Source of the DNA: Alphaproteobacteria bacterium
GTDB lineage: Bacteria > Pseudomonadota > Alphaproteobacteria > Rhizobiales > Beijerinckiaceae
Assembly: GCA_016869435.1 (NCBI GenBank)
Contig: VGEB01000005.1
Location: 1-62,703 of the forward strand
DNA: 62,703 nucleotides
Direction of reading: 5' to 3'
Numbering within the stretch: position 1 is the stretch's first letter; each line of letters begins with the position of its first letter. This document shows positions 27,070-38,215 of this stretch, piece after piece. Under the pieces are notes generated by a model, which saw only the letters and a program-made list of their open reading frames with translations, was not told the DNA's origin and searched no databases. The position numbers and the translations under genes are program-made.

Positions 27070-28335
27070 ATGCGGGAAATCAAACTTTCGGACTTGAAGG
27101 CCAAGTCCGCCGCCGAACTCCTCGCTTTCGCCGAAGAGCATGAAGTCGAAAACGCCTCTCTGCTGCGCAAGCAGGAGCTGCTTTTCGCGATTCTGAAACA
27201 ATTCGCCAGCCGCGACGTTGAAATCGTCGGCGAAGGCGTCGTCGAAGTGCTGCAGGACGGTTTCGGCTTCCTGCGCTCGCCAGACGCGAATTACCTCGCC
27301 GGCCCTGACGACATCTATGTCTCCCCGTCGCAAATCCGGAAATTCGGCCTGCGCACCGGCGACACGGTCGAGGGCATGATCCGCAGCCCGAAGGAAGGCG
27401 AGCGCTATTTCGCGCTGCTCAAGGTCAACAGCATCAATTTCGAAGATCCCGAGAAGGTGCGCCACAAGGTGCCCTTCGACAATCTGACGCCGCTTTATCC
27501 GGACGAGCGCCTCAAGCTCGAAATCGAAGACCCGACCAAGAAGGATTATTCTTCCCGCGTCATCGATCTCGTTGCGCCGATCGGCAAGGGCCAGCGCGCG
27601 CTGGTCGTCGCGCCGCCGCGTACCGGCAAGACCGTGCTGTTGCAGAATGTCGCCCAGTCGATCACCACCAATCATCCCGAATGCTATCTTATCGTTCTGC
27701 TGATCGACGAGCGGCCCGAGGAAGTGACCGACATGCAGCGCAGCGTGCGCGGCGAAGTCGTGTCGTCGACTTTCGACGAGCCGGCGGTGCGCCATGTCCA
27801 GGTCGCCGAAATGGTGATCGAGAAGGCGAAGCGACTCGTCGAACACGGCCGCGACGTGGTGATCCTGCTCGATTCGATCACGAGGCTCGGGCGCGCCTAC
27901 AACACCGTGGTGCCGTCATCCGGTAAGGTCTTGACCGGCGGCGTCGACGCCAACGCCCTGCAGCGTCCGAAGCGCTTCTTCGGCGCGGCGCGCAATATTG
28001 AGGAGGGCGGCTCGCTCACCATTATCGCGACGGCGCTGATCGACACCGGCTCGCGCATGGACGAAGTGATTTTCGAAGAGTTCAAGGGCACCGGCAACAG
28101 CGAGATCATCCTTGACCGCAAGGTCGCGGATAAGCGCGTCTTCCCGGCGATCGACATCACCCGGTCCGGCACCCGCAAGGAAGAGCTGCTGGTCGCCACC
28201 GACATTTTGAAGAAGATGTACGTGCTGCGCCGCATCCTCAATCCGATGGGCACGGTCGACGCGATCGAATTCCTGCTCGGCAAGCTGCGCGAGACCAAGA
28301 ACAATCAAGGCTTCTTCGATTCGATGAACACGTAA
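27070..28335 (+). CDS. rho: Transcription termination factor Rho
   Basis: Hexameric RNA-dependent ATPase that ends transcription of untranslated RNA. The 421-residue protein has the N-terminal helix bundle ([18 protein letters not shown]), the cold-shock-like primary RNA site ([33 protein letters not shown]), the Walker [49 protein letters not shown], the Q-loop with [22 protein letters not shown] and the Arg-finger region near the end. No insertion domain. In the origin cluster between hemJ and mnmE. Confidence 0.98.
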   Translation: MREIKLSDLKAKSAAELLAFAEEHEVENASLLRKQELLFAILKQFASRDVEIVGEGVVEVLQDGFGFLRSPDANYLAGPDDIYVSPSQIRKFGLRTGDTVEGMIRSPKEGERYFALLKVNSINFEDPEKVRHKVPFDNLTPLYPDERLKLEIEDPTKKDYSSRVIDLVAPIGKGQRALVVAPPRTGKTVLLQNVAQSITTNHPECYLIVLLIDERPEEVTDMQRSVRGEVVSSTFDEPAVRHVQVAEMVIEKAKRLVEHGRDVVILLDSITRLGRAYNTVVPSSGKVLTGGVDANALQRPKRFFGAARNIEEGGSLTIIATALIDTGSRMDEVIFEEFKGTGNSEIILDRKVADKRVFPAIDITRSGTRKEELLVATDILKKMYVLRRILNPMGTVDAIEFLLGKLRETKNNQGFFDSMNT

Positions 28336-28345
28336 GGCCAAAAGC

Positions 28346-28367
28346 ATGGCCGGCTCGTTCCGGCCAT
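28346..28367. terminator. Hairpin between converging rho and acetyltransferase genes
   Basis: Perfect 8-bp stem ATGGCCGG / CCGGCCAT around CTCGTT, eleven bases after the rho stop and 19 bases from the end of the convergent gene. There is no T-tract on either side, so it may work as a transcript end-stabiliser or weak two-way terminator. Confidence 0.5.
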
Positions 28368-28386
28368 CGTTCTGCGCGCGCGTATT

Positions 28387-28899
28387 CTAATCGTTGAATC
28401 GAAGCGCCATCAGCGTTTCGTCGAGATAGTCTCCATCTTCATTCTTCGCCGAGCGTTCTTCGACGCCATAGGCGCGAAACCCCCATCGCTGGTAAAAACG
28501 CAGCGCGCGGAGATTCGACGAGACGACGGTGAGCGTTATGATTTCGACCTTCGCGCTCGCCTCGTCGATCAGTCTTTTCATGATTTCATCGGCGACGCCC
28601 GATCCGCGATGAGGCGCCTTCACATACATGCCATAGAGCAGCGCCTTGTGGCGCGTCTTGACGCCGTCGCTCCATGCGAGTCCGCCGACGCCGATTAATT
28701 GCGCATCTTCGGCGCTGAATGCGCCAACAACGAAGTCGCGCTGAAGGCGCTCGGCGACGGCGGCTGGTGTGACATGCGCTTCATCTTCCGATGCGAAGCG
28801 AAAGGCGCGTGGCTCAAGTCTGAAGCCCTCAAGCCGCAGCGCCTGAAAGTCTTGCGCATCCTGCGCGTTGAGCCGGCGACATGTTGCTCGCATTCGCAT
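28387..28899 (-). CDS. GNAT-family N-acetyltransferase
   Basis: A 170-residue protein with the GNAT core: LNAQDAQDFQALRLEGF at the N-terminus, DAQLIGVGGLAW, the acetyl-CoA loop with YGMYVKAPHRGSGVADEIMKRL (R-G-x-G-V-A) and VVSSNLRALRFYQRWGFRAYGVE. Transfers an acetyl group from acetyl-CoA to an amine; substrate unknown. Start is one of two ATGs (28899, 28893). Confidence 0.88.
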   Translation of the reverse strand: MRMRATCRRLNAQDAQDFQALRLEGFRLEPRAFRFASEDEAHVTPAAVAERLQRDFVVGAFSAEDAQLIGVGGLAWSDGVKTRHKALLYGMYVKAPHRGSGVADEIMKRLIDEASAKVEIITLTVVSSNLRALRFYQRWGFRAYGVEERSAKNEDGDYLDETLMALRFND

Positions 28900-28958
28900 A
28901 TGTCTTTCTGCCGGACAGGTCTTGCGAATTCCAGCGGCTAAAGAAATAAACGGCGCGC

Positions 28959-29249
28959 ATGTTCGAGGATATCGCCAATATATGGACGATCGTCGGCCTT
29001 GCGCGCGATCTGAAGCGCGCCGCGCCGCTTGCAATGCGCATCGCCGGCGAGGGTGTCGTCTTCTTTCGTGAGGCTGGCGGGAAGGCTTCCGCGCATATCG
29101 ATCGATGCCTGCATCGGGGCATCGGCTTGGCATTCGACAACCAGCGTTTTGTGCGGTGCAGCATTTTTGGCCTCGCCCTCTTGAACGTGGGCAGATTGGC
29201 GGGCACTTCAGTGTCTGTGCCGCGCCGTAGCGGGGCCGCCGCGCCGTGA
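28959..29249 (+). pseudogene. Possible remnant of a Rieske 2Fe-2S protein gene
   Basis: From an ATG at 28959 the frame reads MFEDIANIWTIVGLARDLK, then PLAMRIAGEGVVFFREAGG and IDRCLHRGIGLAF. The order 'borrowed electron carrier start, strand VVFFRExGG, then Cys-x-His-Arg-Gly' resembles the first half of a Rieske oxygenase-type domain. The second half with the second Cys-x2-His pair is missing; after about residue 45 the reading frame is unlike any Rieske protein and runs into mnmE. I read it as a decayed fragment, but it could be a small unrelated protein. Confidence 0.35.
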
Positions 29250-30544
29250 CCGCGCACGACACGATTTTCGCGCTCGGCACCGGCGCTGGGCGAGCGGCGA
29301 TCGCCGTGATCCGGATTTCCGGCCCGGGGGCAAGGCAGGCGCTCAAAGCGCTGGCCGGCAAGCTCCCAGAGCCGCGTCGGGCGACTTTCGCGATTTTGCG
29401 CGATCCGGGCGCCGGGGAAATGCTCGACCGTGGCGTCGCGCTGTTTTTTCCTGGTCCAGCGTCGTCAACCGGCGAAGATTACGCCGAGCTGCAGCTCCAT
29501 GGCGGCCGCGCCGTCGTCGATGGCGCGCTTGCTGCGCTGCAGCGGCTTCCCGGCCTGCGTCCAGCCGAGCCAGGCGAATTCGCCCGTCGCGGCTTCGCCA
29601 ATGGCAAACTCGATCTCTCGCAGGCCGAAGCGCTCGCCGATCTCATCGATGCGCAGACGCAGGCGCAGCGCCGTCAGGCGCTGCGCGTCGCAGGCGGCGC
29701 CTTGCGCCGTAAGGTCGAGGACTGGCGGGGCGCTCTGATTGAAGCGCTGGCGCTTCTCGAAGCCGAACTCGATTTCGGCGACGAGGGCGATGTCGGGGCG
29801 TTCTCGCCGACGCTTCTCTCCGCGCTGCTGGCGCCGCTCGCCGCCGATATGCGCGCGGCGCTGCGGCTCGCCCCTGCCTCGGAACGCATGCGCGACGGTT
29901 TCATTGTCATGATTCTCGGCCGACCAAACGTCGGAAAATCTACATTAATCAATGCATTAACTCAGCGCGATCTCGCCATCGTGTCGTCAATCCCCGGCAC
30001 GACGCGGGATATGATCGAGGCCCATCTCGACGTTGGCGGCCTGCCGGTCACGGTGATCGATACCGCGGGCCTGCGCGAGGCCGCTGACGAGATCGAGCGG
30101 ATCGGTGTCGATCGGACGCTGGCCAGAGTCGAAACAGCCGATCTGGCGCTGTGGTTGTCGGACGCGGGCGAGGCGCCGCCGCGCAGCGACATTGAGACGA
30201 TCAGCGTCGCGACGAAGATCGACCTGAAGCCTGCGCCGGAAGGGGCGATCGGAATCTGCGCCTTGAGCGGCGAGGGGCTCGAAACTCTCGCCGCCGCGAT
30301 AGAAGCCCGCGCCCGCGCCCGGCTCGGCGACGGAGCGGAAGCGCTGATCGTCAGGGATCGGCACCGCCAGGCGTTGGAAGTTGCGGCGGCAAGCCTCGAA
30401 GCCGCAATCCGCAATGGGGGAGGGCTGGAGTTTCAGGCCGAGGAGCTGCGCCGGGCGGCGCGGGCGCTCGGCGGAATTGTCGGCGCCGTCGATGTCGAGG
30501 AGGTGCTCGAAGCGGTTTTCTCGCGATTCTGTATTGGCAAATGA
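29246..30544 (+). CDS. mnmE: tRNA modification GTPase MnmE
   Basis: With MnmG installs the carboxymethylaminomethyl group on wobble U34 of several tRNAs. The 432-residue protein has the N-terminal tetrahydrofolate-binding domain (TIFALGTGAGRAAIAVIRISGPGA, YAELQLHGGRAVVDG), a helical domain interrupted by a G domain (ILGRPNVGKSTLINAL, SIPGTTRDMIEAHL, DTAGLREA, ATKIDLK) and the C-terminal FCIGK with the catalytic Cys. GTG start at 29246. Formerly trmE/thdF; first of the mnmE-mnmG-rsmG-parA-parB run. Confidence 0.97.
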   Translation: MTAHDTIFALGTGAGRAAIAVIRISGPGARQALKALAGKLPEPRRATFAILRDPGAGEMLDRGVALFFPGPASSTGEDYAELQLHGGRAVVDGALAALQRLPGLRPAEPGEFARRGFANGKLDLSQAEALADLIDAQTQAQRRQALRVAGGALRRKVEDWRGALIEALALLEAELDFGDEGDVGAFSPTLLSALLAPLAADMRAALRLAPASERMRDGFIVMILGRPNVGKSTLINALTQRDLAIVSSIPGTTRDMIEAHLDVGGLPVTVIDTAGLREAADEIERIGVDRTLARVETADLALWLSDAGEAPPRSDIETISVATKIDLKPAPEGAIGICALSGEGLETLAAAIEARARARLGDGAEALIVRDRHRQALEVAAASLEAAIRNGGGLEFQAEELRRAARALGGIVGAVDVEEVLEAVFSRFCIGK

Positions 30545-30546
30545 TA

Positions 30547-30562
30547 TGTTTCACGTGAAACA
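30547..30562. promoter_or_regulatory. parS centromere site (perfect)
   Basis: TGTTTCACGTGAAACA, the exact 16-base ParB binding palindrome, lies just after the mnmE stop and nine bases before mnmG. ParB loads here and spreads, forming the partition complex moved by ParA. A second perfect copy is at 32742-32757. Confidence 0.97.
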
Positions 30563-30571
30563 GGTTCAGCC

Positions 30572-32413
30572 ATGAAACATTTTGACGTGATCGTGATCGG
30601 CGGCGGACATGCCGGCTGCGAGGCCGCGGCCGCGGCGGCGCGGCTCGGCGCGCGCACCGCGCTCGTCACCCAAAATCGCGACAAGATCGGCGAAATGTCC
30701 TGCAATCCGGCGATCGGGGGGCTTGGCAAGGGCCAACTGGTCCGAGAGATCGACGCGCTCGACGGTCTGATGGGCCGCGTCGCCGATTCGGCGGGCATCC
30801 AGTTCCGTGTGCTCAACCGCTCCAAGGGCCAGGCCGTGCGCGGTCCGCGCGCCCAGACCGATCGCAAGCTCTATCGCGCGGCGATGCAGTCGGCGCTGGA
30901 AGAGACCGAAAACCTCACGATCATCGAAGCCTCGGTCGAAGATCTGATCATTGAGCGTGACGCCGTTCGCGGGGTCGTCACGCTGGACGAAGAGATCAGG
31001 GCCGCGGCCGTCGTCGTCGCGACCGGCACGTTTCTGGGCGGAATGATCCATATCGGCGACGAGCGAACGCCGGCCGGCCGGATGGGCGATGCGCCCTCGA
31101 ACGCGCTGAGCCGACGTCTTCGCGATGCAGGATTTGGAGTCGCCCGGCTCAAGACCGGCACGCCGCCGCGGCTCGACGGCCGCACCATCCGGTGGGCGGC
31201 GCTCGAAGAGCAGTGGGGCGATCCGACGCCCGAGCCCTTCTCCTATCTCACGACGACGATCGCGAACCGTCAGATCGCCTGTGGCGTCACCCGCACGACG
31301 CCGGCGGCGCATCGGATCATTCTCGACGATCTGCATCGTTCGCCCCTGCGCACCGGGGCGATCTCGGGCCCCGGTCCGCGCTATTGCCCGTCGATCGAGG
31401 ACAAGGTCACGCGTTTCGCCGACCGCGACGCCCATCAAATTTTTCTTGAACCCGAGGGGCTCGACGACCACACCGTCTATCCGAACGGGGTCTCGACCTC
31501 GCTGCCGCTGGCGACCCAGCAGGCGTTCATCAACGCGATTCCGGGCCTTGAGAACACTCACATTCTGCGGCCGGGCTATGCGATCGAATATGATTATGTC
31601 GATCCGCGCGAGCTTTCGGCGACGCTCGAAACCAAGCGGATTCGCGGGCTTTTCTTCGCCGGCCAGATCAATGGCACCACGGGCTATGAGGAGGCTGCGG
31701 CGCAGGGGCTGCTGGCCGGAATCAATGCCGCGCGTCATGCGGCGGGCGGCGCGGCGATCGTCTTCGATCGCGCCGAGGCCTATCTCGGCGTCATGATCGA
31801 CGATCTCGTCACCCGCGGGGTCAGCGAGCCCTACCGCATGTTCACCTCGCGCGCGGAATATCGTCTGTCGCTGCGCGCCGATAATGCCGACGAGCGCCTG
31901 ACGCAGCGTGGAATCGAGATCGGCTGCGTCGGCGCCCGGCGGGAGTCCCATTATGCGGACTGCGCTGACCGTCTCGCCTCTGCCCGAGCGCTGCTGCAGT
32001 CGCGCGAACTGACGTCGGCGGCGGCGCTGCGGCACGGGCTGCCGGTCAATCAGGACGGTCTGCGCCGCAGCGCCTATGCGCTTCTGTCCTTTCCCGATAT
32101 CGCGCTGGACCGCCTTGCGTCGATCTGGCCAGAGCTCAGCGGAATCGATCAGAGGAGCGTGGAGCGGCTGGAGACCGAGGCGCGCTACGCGGTCTATCTC
32201 GACCGCCAGCAGGCGGATATTGACGCGTATCGACGCGACGAACGCCTGGCTTTGCCCGAGGGGCTGGACTATTCGGCGATCGCCGGCCTTTCCGCTGAAT
32301 TGCGCGGAAAGCTCAGCTATCTGCGGCCCCGCACGATCGGCCAGGCGCAACGCATCGACGGCATGACCCCTTCGGCTCTCACCTTGCTGGCGGCGCGAGC
32401 GCGCCGGGCGTGA
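30572..32413 (+). CDS. mnmG: tRNA uridine-5-carboxymethylaminomethyl modification enzyme MnmG
   Basis: FAD-dependent partner of MnmE (older name GidA). The 613-residue protein has the Rossmann FAD motif [58 protein letters not shown] (catalytic Cys region follows), [43 protein letters not shown] and the C-terminal helical domain ([19 protein letters not shown]). 27 bases after mnmE, with a parS site in between; overlaps rsmG by four bases. Confidence 0.98.
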   Translation: MKHFDVIVIGGGHAGCEAAAAAARLGARTALVTQNRDKIGEMSCNPAIGGLGKGQLVREIDALDGLMGRVADSAGIQFRVLNRSKGQAVRGPRAQTDRKLYRAAMQSALEETENLTIIEASVEDLIIERDAVRGVVTLDEEIRAAAVVVATGTFLGGMIHIGDERTPAGRMGDAPSNALSRRLRDAGFGVARLKTGTPPRLDGRTIRWAALEEQWGDPTPEPFSYLTTTIANRQIACGVTRTTPAAHRIILDDLHRSPLRTGAISGPGPRYCPSIEDKVTRFADRDAHQIFLEPEGLDDHTVYPNGVSTSLPLATQQAFINAIPGLENTHILRPGYAIEYDYVDPRELSATLETKRIRGLFFAGQINGTTGYEEAAAQGLLAGINAARHAAGGAAIVFDRAEAYLGVMIDDLVTRGVSEPYRMFTSRAEYRLSLRADNADERLTQRGIEIGCVGARRESHYADCADRLASARALLQSRELTSAAALRHGLPVNQDGLRRSAYALLSFPDIALDRLASIWPELSGIDQRSVERLETEARYAVYLDRQQADIDAYRRDERLALPEGLDYSAIAGLSAELRGKLSYLRPRTIGQAQRIDGMTPSALTLLAARARRA

Positions 32414-33048
32414 GGGATGCTTCAGGCCGGGACGAGGCGCTGAGGCTTTTCCCCGAACTCAGCGCCATCGAGACTGAGCTGGACATCTACGCCGCCCTGT
32501 TGAAGCGCTGGCAGGCGAAGATCAATCTCGTGTCGGCGGCGACGCTCAACGACATTTGGCTGCGGCATTTCGCCGATTCGGCGCAGGTCCATGCGGCGGC
32601 GCCTGACATTGTGCGCTGGGCGGACATGGGCTCCGGGGCCGGCTTTCCCGGAATGGTGACGGCGCTGCTGCTGAAGGCGACGCCTGGAGCCGTAGTCCAT
32701 CTGATTGAGAGCGATCAGCGGAAGGCGAGCTTCCTGCGCGCTGTTTCACGTGAAACAACGGCGCCGGCGATAATTCACGTCGAGCGGATTGAAACCGCTC
32801 TGCCCAAATTGGCAGGGCAGATCGAGGGGATCAGCGCCCGCGCGCTCGCGCCTTTGCCGCGCCTCCTGCAATTGGCCGAAACGGCGCTAAAGGAAGGCGC
32901 CGTCGGCGTATTTTTTAAGGGGGAAGAATGGCGAGATGAATTGACCGCCGTCGAGGCGCTGGGTAGCTTTAGCTGCGAATCGGCAGAAAGCCGCACCCGC
33001 AGGGGCGCGCGCATCGTCGTGATCAAGCGCAAGGCTTCCCCATCGTGA
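32410..33048 (+). CDS. rsmG: 16S rRNA (guanine527-N7)-methyltransferase RsmG
   Basis: Methylates N7 of G527 in 16S rRNA; loss gives low-level streptomycin resistance. The 212-residue class I methyltransferase shows [19 protein letters not shown], the SAM loop [27 protein letters not shown] and the late [16 protein letters not shown] start overlaps the mnmG stop and its stop overlaps the parA GTG. A perfect parS site lies inside the coding sequence at VSRETT. Confidence 0.96.
   Translation: MRDASGRDEALRLFPELSAIETELDIYAALLKRWQAKINLVSAATLNDIWLRHFADSAQVHAAAPDIVRWADMGSGAGFPGMVTALLLKATPGAVVHLIESDQRKASFLRAVSRETTAPAIIHVERIETALPKLAGQIEGISARALAPLPRLLQLAETALKEGAVGVFFKGEEWRDELTAVEALGSFSCESAESRTRRGARIVVIKRKASPS
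32742..32757. promoter_or_regulatory. parS centromere site inside rsmG (perfect)
   Basis: Second exact TGTTTCACGTGAAACA palindrome, read as AVSRETT within rsmG. The constraint of coding and ParB binding in the same bases is common for this gene in alphaproteobacteria. Distance to the first site is about 2.2 kb. Confidence 0.97.
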
Positions 33049-33857
33049 CCGCTTCGACTTCGCCGCGCATCCTTGTGCTGGCCAATCAAAAGGGCGGCGT
33101 GGGCAAGACCACCACCGCCATCAATCTCGGCACCGCGCTTGCCGCGGTCGGCGAGGATGTCCTAGTCATCGATCTCGACCCGCAAGGCAACGCGTCGACT
33201 GGCCTTGGAATCGACCGCCAGAACCGGCCGATCTCGACCTATGACGTGCTGCTCGGCGAGTCGAGTCTCGCCGACGCCATCGTCGCAACAGTCGTGCCGC
33301 GGCTGTCGATCGCGCCGTCGACGCTCGATCTCCTCGGCGTCGAGCTTGAAATCGCCAATGACAAGGATCGCGCCTTCCGGTTGAAGCGGGCGCTGGCCGA
33401 ACTTGCGGTTGAGCACGATGCGGAGCGGCGCTACAGCTATATTCTGATCGACTGCCCGCCTTCGCTAAATCTACTTACAATCAATGCTCTAGCAAGTAGC
33501 GACGCCGTCGTTGTGCCGCTGCAGTGCGAGTTTTTCGCGCTCGAAGGTCTGTCTCAGCTGCTCTCAACTGTCGAACAGGTCAAGCAAACTATCAACCATA
33601 AGTTGTCTATCCACGGCGTCGTTCTGACCATGTACGATCCGCGCAATAACCTCGCCAATCAGGTCGCCGCCGATGTGCGCCGGTTCATGGGCGAGAAGGT
33701 GTATGACACGATGATACCGCGCAACGTCAGGGTTTCCGAGGCGCCGTCGCATGGCAAGCCGGTGCTGCTCTATGACCTGAAATGCTCGGGCAGCCAGGCC
33801 TATCTCAAGCTCGCCTCGGAAGTGATCCAGCGCGAGAAGCGGCTGCGCGCGGCTTAA
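33045..33857 (+). CDS. parA: Chromosome partition ATPase ParA
   Basis: A 270-residue deviant Walker ATPase that binds nucleoid DNA and pulls the ParB-parS complex. Motifs: VLANQKGGVGKTTTAINLGTAL (deviant Walker A with signature Lys), VIDLDPQGNASTGLGI, YILIDCPPSLNLLTINAL and VPLQCEFFALEGLSQLL. GTG start overlaps the rsmG stop. Confidence 0.97.
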   Translation: MTASTSPRILVLANQKGGVGKTTTAINLGTALAAVGEDVLVIDLDPQGNASTGLGIDRQNRPISTYDVLLGESSLADAIVATVVPRLSIAPSTLDLLGVELEIANDKDRAFRLKRALAELAVEHDAERRYSYILIDCPPSLNLLTINALASSDAVVVPLQCEFFALEGLSQLLSTVEQVKQTINHKLSIHGVVLTMYDPRNNLANQVAADVRRFMGEKVYDTMIPRNVRVSEAPSHGKPVLLYDLKCSGSQAYLKLASEVIQREKRLRAA

Positions 33858-33879
33858 CGGAAAGAGGAGCGTTTAGAAG

Positions 33880-34749
33880 ATGGCGGAGGACTCGCGTCGC
33901 CGGCTCGGCCGCGGATTGGCGGCGCTTCTCGGCGACGCCGCCGCCGAGGCCGCTCCCGTAGAGCGCCCGCGCGGTCCGCGAAAGGCGCCGATCGAATTTC
34001 TGCGCGCCAATCCGCGCAATCCGCGCACATCCTTTCGCGAGGAGGACCTCGCCGAACTGACCGCGTCGATCCGCGAAAAGGGCGTGATCCAGCCGATCGT
34101 CGTGCGCGCGGTCGCCGGCGTCGCCGACGCTTATGAAATCATCGCCGGAGAACGGCGTTGGCGCGCGGCGCAGATGGCGGGACTCTCCGATGTGCCGGTG
34201 GTCATTCATGAGGCTGACGACAAGGAAGCGCTCGAACTCGCCATCATCGAAAATGTGCAACGCGCCGACCTCAACGCCATCGAGGAAGCGAAGGGTTACG
34301 AGCGGCTCGGCGCCGAGTTCGGCTATGCGCATGGCGAGATCGCCAAAATCATCGGCAAGAGCCGGTCTCACATCGCCAACACCATACGTCTGCTGAATCT
34401 GCCGGAAGAGGCGAAAAAGCTCGTGAGCGAAGGCGCGATTTCGGCCGGTCATGCGCGCGCGCTGCTTGCGGTCGCCGACCCCGCCGCAATCGCGCGGCGC
34501 ATCGTCAAACAGGGAATGACGGTTCGCGACGTCGAACGGCTGGCTCAGGCGCAAACCGAGAAAGTTCGTCCGCCGAAACATTCGGCGCGTTCCACCAAGG
34601 ACGCCGACGCGCGCGCGATCGAAAAGACGCTGAGCGACGCCCTCGGCTTGCGAGTCGAGCTGCGGCCGAACGGCGAAAAGGGCGAAGTGCGGATCAGATA
34701 TGAATCGCTTGAGCAGCTCGATTCGATCTGCCGTCTCCTCAGCGAATAG
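33880..34749 (+). CDS. parB: Chromosome partition protein ParB
   Basis: CTP-dependent DNA clamp that loads at parS. The 289-residue protein has RRLGRGLAALLGDA, the N-terminal CTPase motifs (PNPRNPRTSFREEDLAELTASI-like box I, then GERRWRAAQMAGLSDVPV, the GxxRxxA motif; and ELAIIENVQRADLNAIEEAKGY), the helix-turn-helix GEIAKIIGKSRSHIANTIRLL and a C-terminal dimer domain. Same operon as parA, 22-base gap. The convergent CysZ-like gene overlaps its end. Confidence 0.97.
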   Translation: MAEDSRRRLGRGLAALLGDAAAEAAPVERPRGPRKAPIEFLRANPRNPRTSFREEDLAELTASIREKGVIQPIVVRAVAGVADAYEIIAGERRWRAAQMAGLSDVPVVIHEADDKEALELAIIENVQRADLNAIEEAKGYERLGAEFGYAHGEIAKIIGKSRSHIANTIRLLNLPEEAKKLVSEGAISAGHARALLAVADPAAIARRIVKQGMTVRDVERLAQAQTEKVRPPKHSARSTKDADARAIEKTLSDALGLRVELRPNGEKGEVRIRYESLEQLDSICRLLSE

Positions 34750-35455
34750 TCTTTGACGAGCGCGCGCTCTGCGCCATTTCCTCGCATGGATGCGGCGACA
34801 GCATCCGATGGATGCGGGTCATGAAGGCGACGGCGAAGAGCGGCGTCAGCACATTCAGTCCTGGCGTCGCGACGAAGACCGCGATGAACAGTCCGGCGAC
34901 GAAGAGCCACAGCGCGTGACGGCGGCGCAGTTCTTCCGATGCCTGCAGTGAACGAAAGCGCGTCGCGGCGAAAAGAAAATATTCGCGACCGAAGAGATAG
35001 GCGTTGGCGAGGAGAAAGGCCGCTGCGTTTATTCCCGGCACGAACAGCAGCAGCAGCGCGAAGAAATTGACGATCGCCGAGACGAGCGCGAAGCGCAGTC
35101 CCATGAACATCGCTTGAGTCGCGGGAATGGCGCGCCCGCGCTGTCCTGGCGGATAAAGGTCCGCTTCGACATGATCGGCGAGATCGTCGAGAAACAGTCC
35201 CGCAACCAGCACCGACACAGGGGCAATAAGAAAGGCCATCAGAAAGAACAGCCCCGCGCCCGTCGAATAGGCCAGCGCCGTCAGCAGCCAAGGATGGTCG
35301 ACCATCACGAAGGACATGGCGAGCTTGTCGAGACCGACCCAGGCCAGCGCAAGCAACAGGAAGGTCATGCCAAGACTCTTGACGAGCACCGCGCGGAATG
35401 GCGGCGTCATGATTTGGCGCAGCGCCGCCAAAGCGGCTTGGAGCATTTCAGTCAT
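34739..35455 (-). CDS. EI24/CysZ-family membrane protein
   Basis: A 238-residue membrane protein with about four to five hydrophobic segments (SLGMTFLLLALAWVGL, LLTALAYSTGAGLFFLMAFLIAPVSVLVAGLFLDDLADHVE, FALVSAIVNFFALLLLFVPGINAAAFLLANAYLFGREY, LWLFVAGLFIAVFVATPGLNVL) and the NAYLFGREYFLFAATRF segment seen in the CysZ sulfate-uptake family. Sulfate transport is known for enterobacterial members; here it is inferred only. Convergent with parB. Confidence 0.82.
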   Translation of the reverse strand: MTEMLQAALAALRQIMTPPFRAVLVKSLGMTFLLLALAWVGLDKLAMSFVMVDHPWLLTALAYSTGAGLFFLMAFLIAPVSVLVAGLFLDDLADHVEADLYPPGQRGRAIPATQAMFMGLRFALVSAIVNFFALLLLFVPGINAAAFLLANAYLFGREYFLFAATRFRSLQASEELRRRHALWLFVAGLFIAVFVATPGLNVLTPLFAVAFMTRIHRMLSPHPCEEMAQSARSSKTIR

Positions 35456-35610
35456 GGCGTGATCATGGCAAGTTTATAATGGCGAGTCGATTTCGGAGGG
35501 CCGATCACGGCGATGCATGAGGCGCGCCGCCCGCGCCATGGAGATGGCGTTTCTGGGGAAGCGGCGCAAGCGTCGTCTCCCTCCATCCGCTGACGCTTCT
35601 TGGCCAGACG

Positions 35611-36198
35611 CTATTTGGCTAAATGTGCGCCGAGATTTTCCAGGCCCTTCACAAACTGATCGCCGATCATCCTGTCGCGACTGACAAAAATGTTCATTGC
35701 CCTGCTCATGAGGCCGGCGTCGCCGGACATGCTCCATACGACATGAGTCCTACGGGCGGCGGAGTCGCCGCCAAAACCCAGAGCGCTCGCGAGCCATCGA
35801 CCTTTCGTCGCTTTGCCGACGGGCGTCAGAAAAAAGGTCACGTCGTTGGCGGCCACAAACGGCTTTTGCATATCGAGCTTGAGGTGCACGCGCTCGCCTG
35901 GCTGACTGTCCAGGATGGTCATGCGTCCGGCGCCGACCGTTCTGTCCCCGGACCATTCGAAAACCGCGCCGGGACCGGCGGCAGGTCCATCGTAACGCGT
36001 TTCGGCGCCTGGATCGAGCTTCGCCCACGGCGACCAAAACATCCAATTGCGTAGATCGTTGATCGCGGCGAAAACCTGTTGCGGCGGCGCGTCGATAACC
36101 GCCTCGCGTCGCACCACGAAACGATCCGGCTGAAGATAAACGGCCAATGCGAGCAAAGCGGCGCCGTAGCAGATCACGAGTAACAGCAAGCCGGACAT
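35611..36198 (-). CDS. SRPBCC-family (START-like) protein with membrane anchor
   Basis: A 195-residue protein with an N-terminal hydrophobic segment (SGLLLLVICYGAALLALAVYL) and a polyketide cyclase/START-like domain: VVRREAVIDAPPQQVFAAINDLRNWMFWSPWAKLDP, DGPAAGPGAVFEWSGD and the late HVVWSMSGDAG. The fold binds hydrophobic ligands; no catalytic assignment is possible. GGAGGAGA precedes the ATG at 36198; the TTG just before it is less likely. Confidence 0.85.
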   Translation of the reverse strand: MSGLLLLVICYGAALLALAVYLQPDRFVVRREAVIDAPPQQVFAAINDLRNWMFWSPWAKLDPGAETRYDGPAAGPGAVFEWSGDRTVGAGRMTILDSQPGERVHLKLDMQKPFVAANDVTFFLTPVGKATKGRWLASALGFGGDSAARRTHVVWSMSGDAGLMSRAMNIFVSRDRMIGDQFVKGLENLGAHLAK

Positions 36199-36271
36199 CA
36201 ATCTCCTCCAATGCCTGCGCCGCCAAGAGCCCGCGAGACAACTAGCGCGCAGGGCTCGGGCTTCAAATTAT

Positions 36272-36946
36272 TTACGCGCCAATCAGCGTCGCCGCGCGCG
36301 TCTCCTCGAGACGGAATTTGACGTCGCCGCCGCTTGTCGCCGCGGCGATCAGGAATCCGCTGCGCCGCCATTGCGCGACGCCATAGCTCTCTCCGGAGCC
36401 GCTGCTAACGGCGAGTGGCGACAGGTTGACGACAAAGCTGTCGAGCCCGCGCGCCAGGCCGCGACCGTCGGCTTTCAAGACGGCCTCCTTGAGAGTCCAA
36501 ATCGCAAAGAAAATTTCGCTCTGCGCGATCGGATCGGACTCGGCGCGCAAAAGCGCCGCTTCATCGGGCGCGAAGAAGCGTTCGGCGACTTTGAGCGCGT
36601 CTCGAGGCGTCAGAAAGGATTCGACGTCGACGCCAACCGCGCGTCCCGAAGCGATCGCCACCGCGGCCATGCCGCGCGTATGCGAGAGGCTGACGTCGAA
36701 GCCGACGCTGGGCGCAAGCAGAAAGGGCTTGCCATGCGGCGTCGCGCCAAAACGCCATTCGCCGGGCGAGATATTTTTCGAATGTTCGGAAAGTCGCGCG
36801 CGCAACAGCGCATGCGCGGCGACATAGGCGCGGCGATCATCGTCGAAAGCGAAACGCTTCGCCCGCGCCGCTTCGCCTTCATCGAGAAGCGCAGCGAGCT
36901 TTGGCCATTCGTCATCGGCGATCGCCGCAACGTCGATGAACGACAC
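36272..36946 (-). CDS. 4'-phosphopantetheinyl transferase superfamily protein (Sfp type)
   Basis: Transfers the phosphopantetheine arm of CoA to carrier proteins of fatty acid, polyketide or peptide synthases. The 224-residue protein has the two-lobed Sfp pattern: GKPFLLAPSVGFDVSLSHTRGMAAVAI (SLSHT), VGVDVESFLT (Mg-binding Asp/Glu) and EIFFAIWTLKEAVLKADGRGL (WxxKEAxxK). Start is a GTG (MSFIDVAAIADDEW). No carrier protein or synthase gene is in the window. Confidence 0.9.
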   Translation of the reverse strand: MSFIDVAAIADDEWPKLAALLDEGEAARAKRFAFDDDRRAYVAAHALLRARLSEHSKNISPGEWRFGATPHGKPFLLAPSVGFDVSLSHTRGMAAVAIASGRAVGVDVESFLTPRDALKVAERFFAPDEAALLRAESDPIAQSEIFFAIWTLKEAVLKADGRGLARGLDSFVVNLSPLAVSSGSGESYGVAQWRRSGFLIAAATSGGDVKFRLEETRAATLIGA

Positions 36947-36984
36947 ATCGACGGCGCACGTCTCGTGAGCAGCGTCGGCCGGCG

Positions 36985-38163
<1,179 letters not shown>

Positions 38164-38215
38164 CTATCGCATTTGTCGAGAGATTCAAACCTGCGCGATT
38201 TGGAAGAATTGCGTA

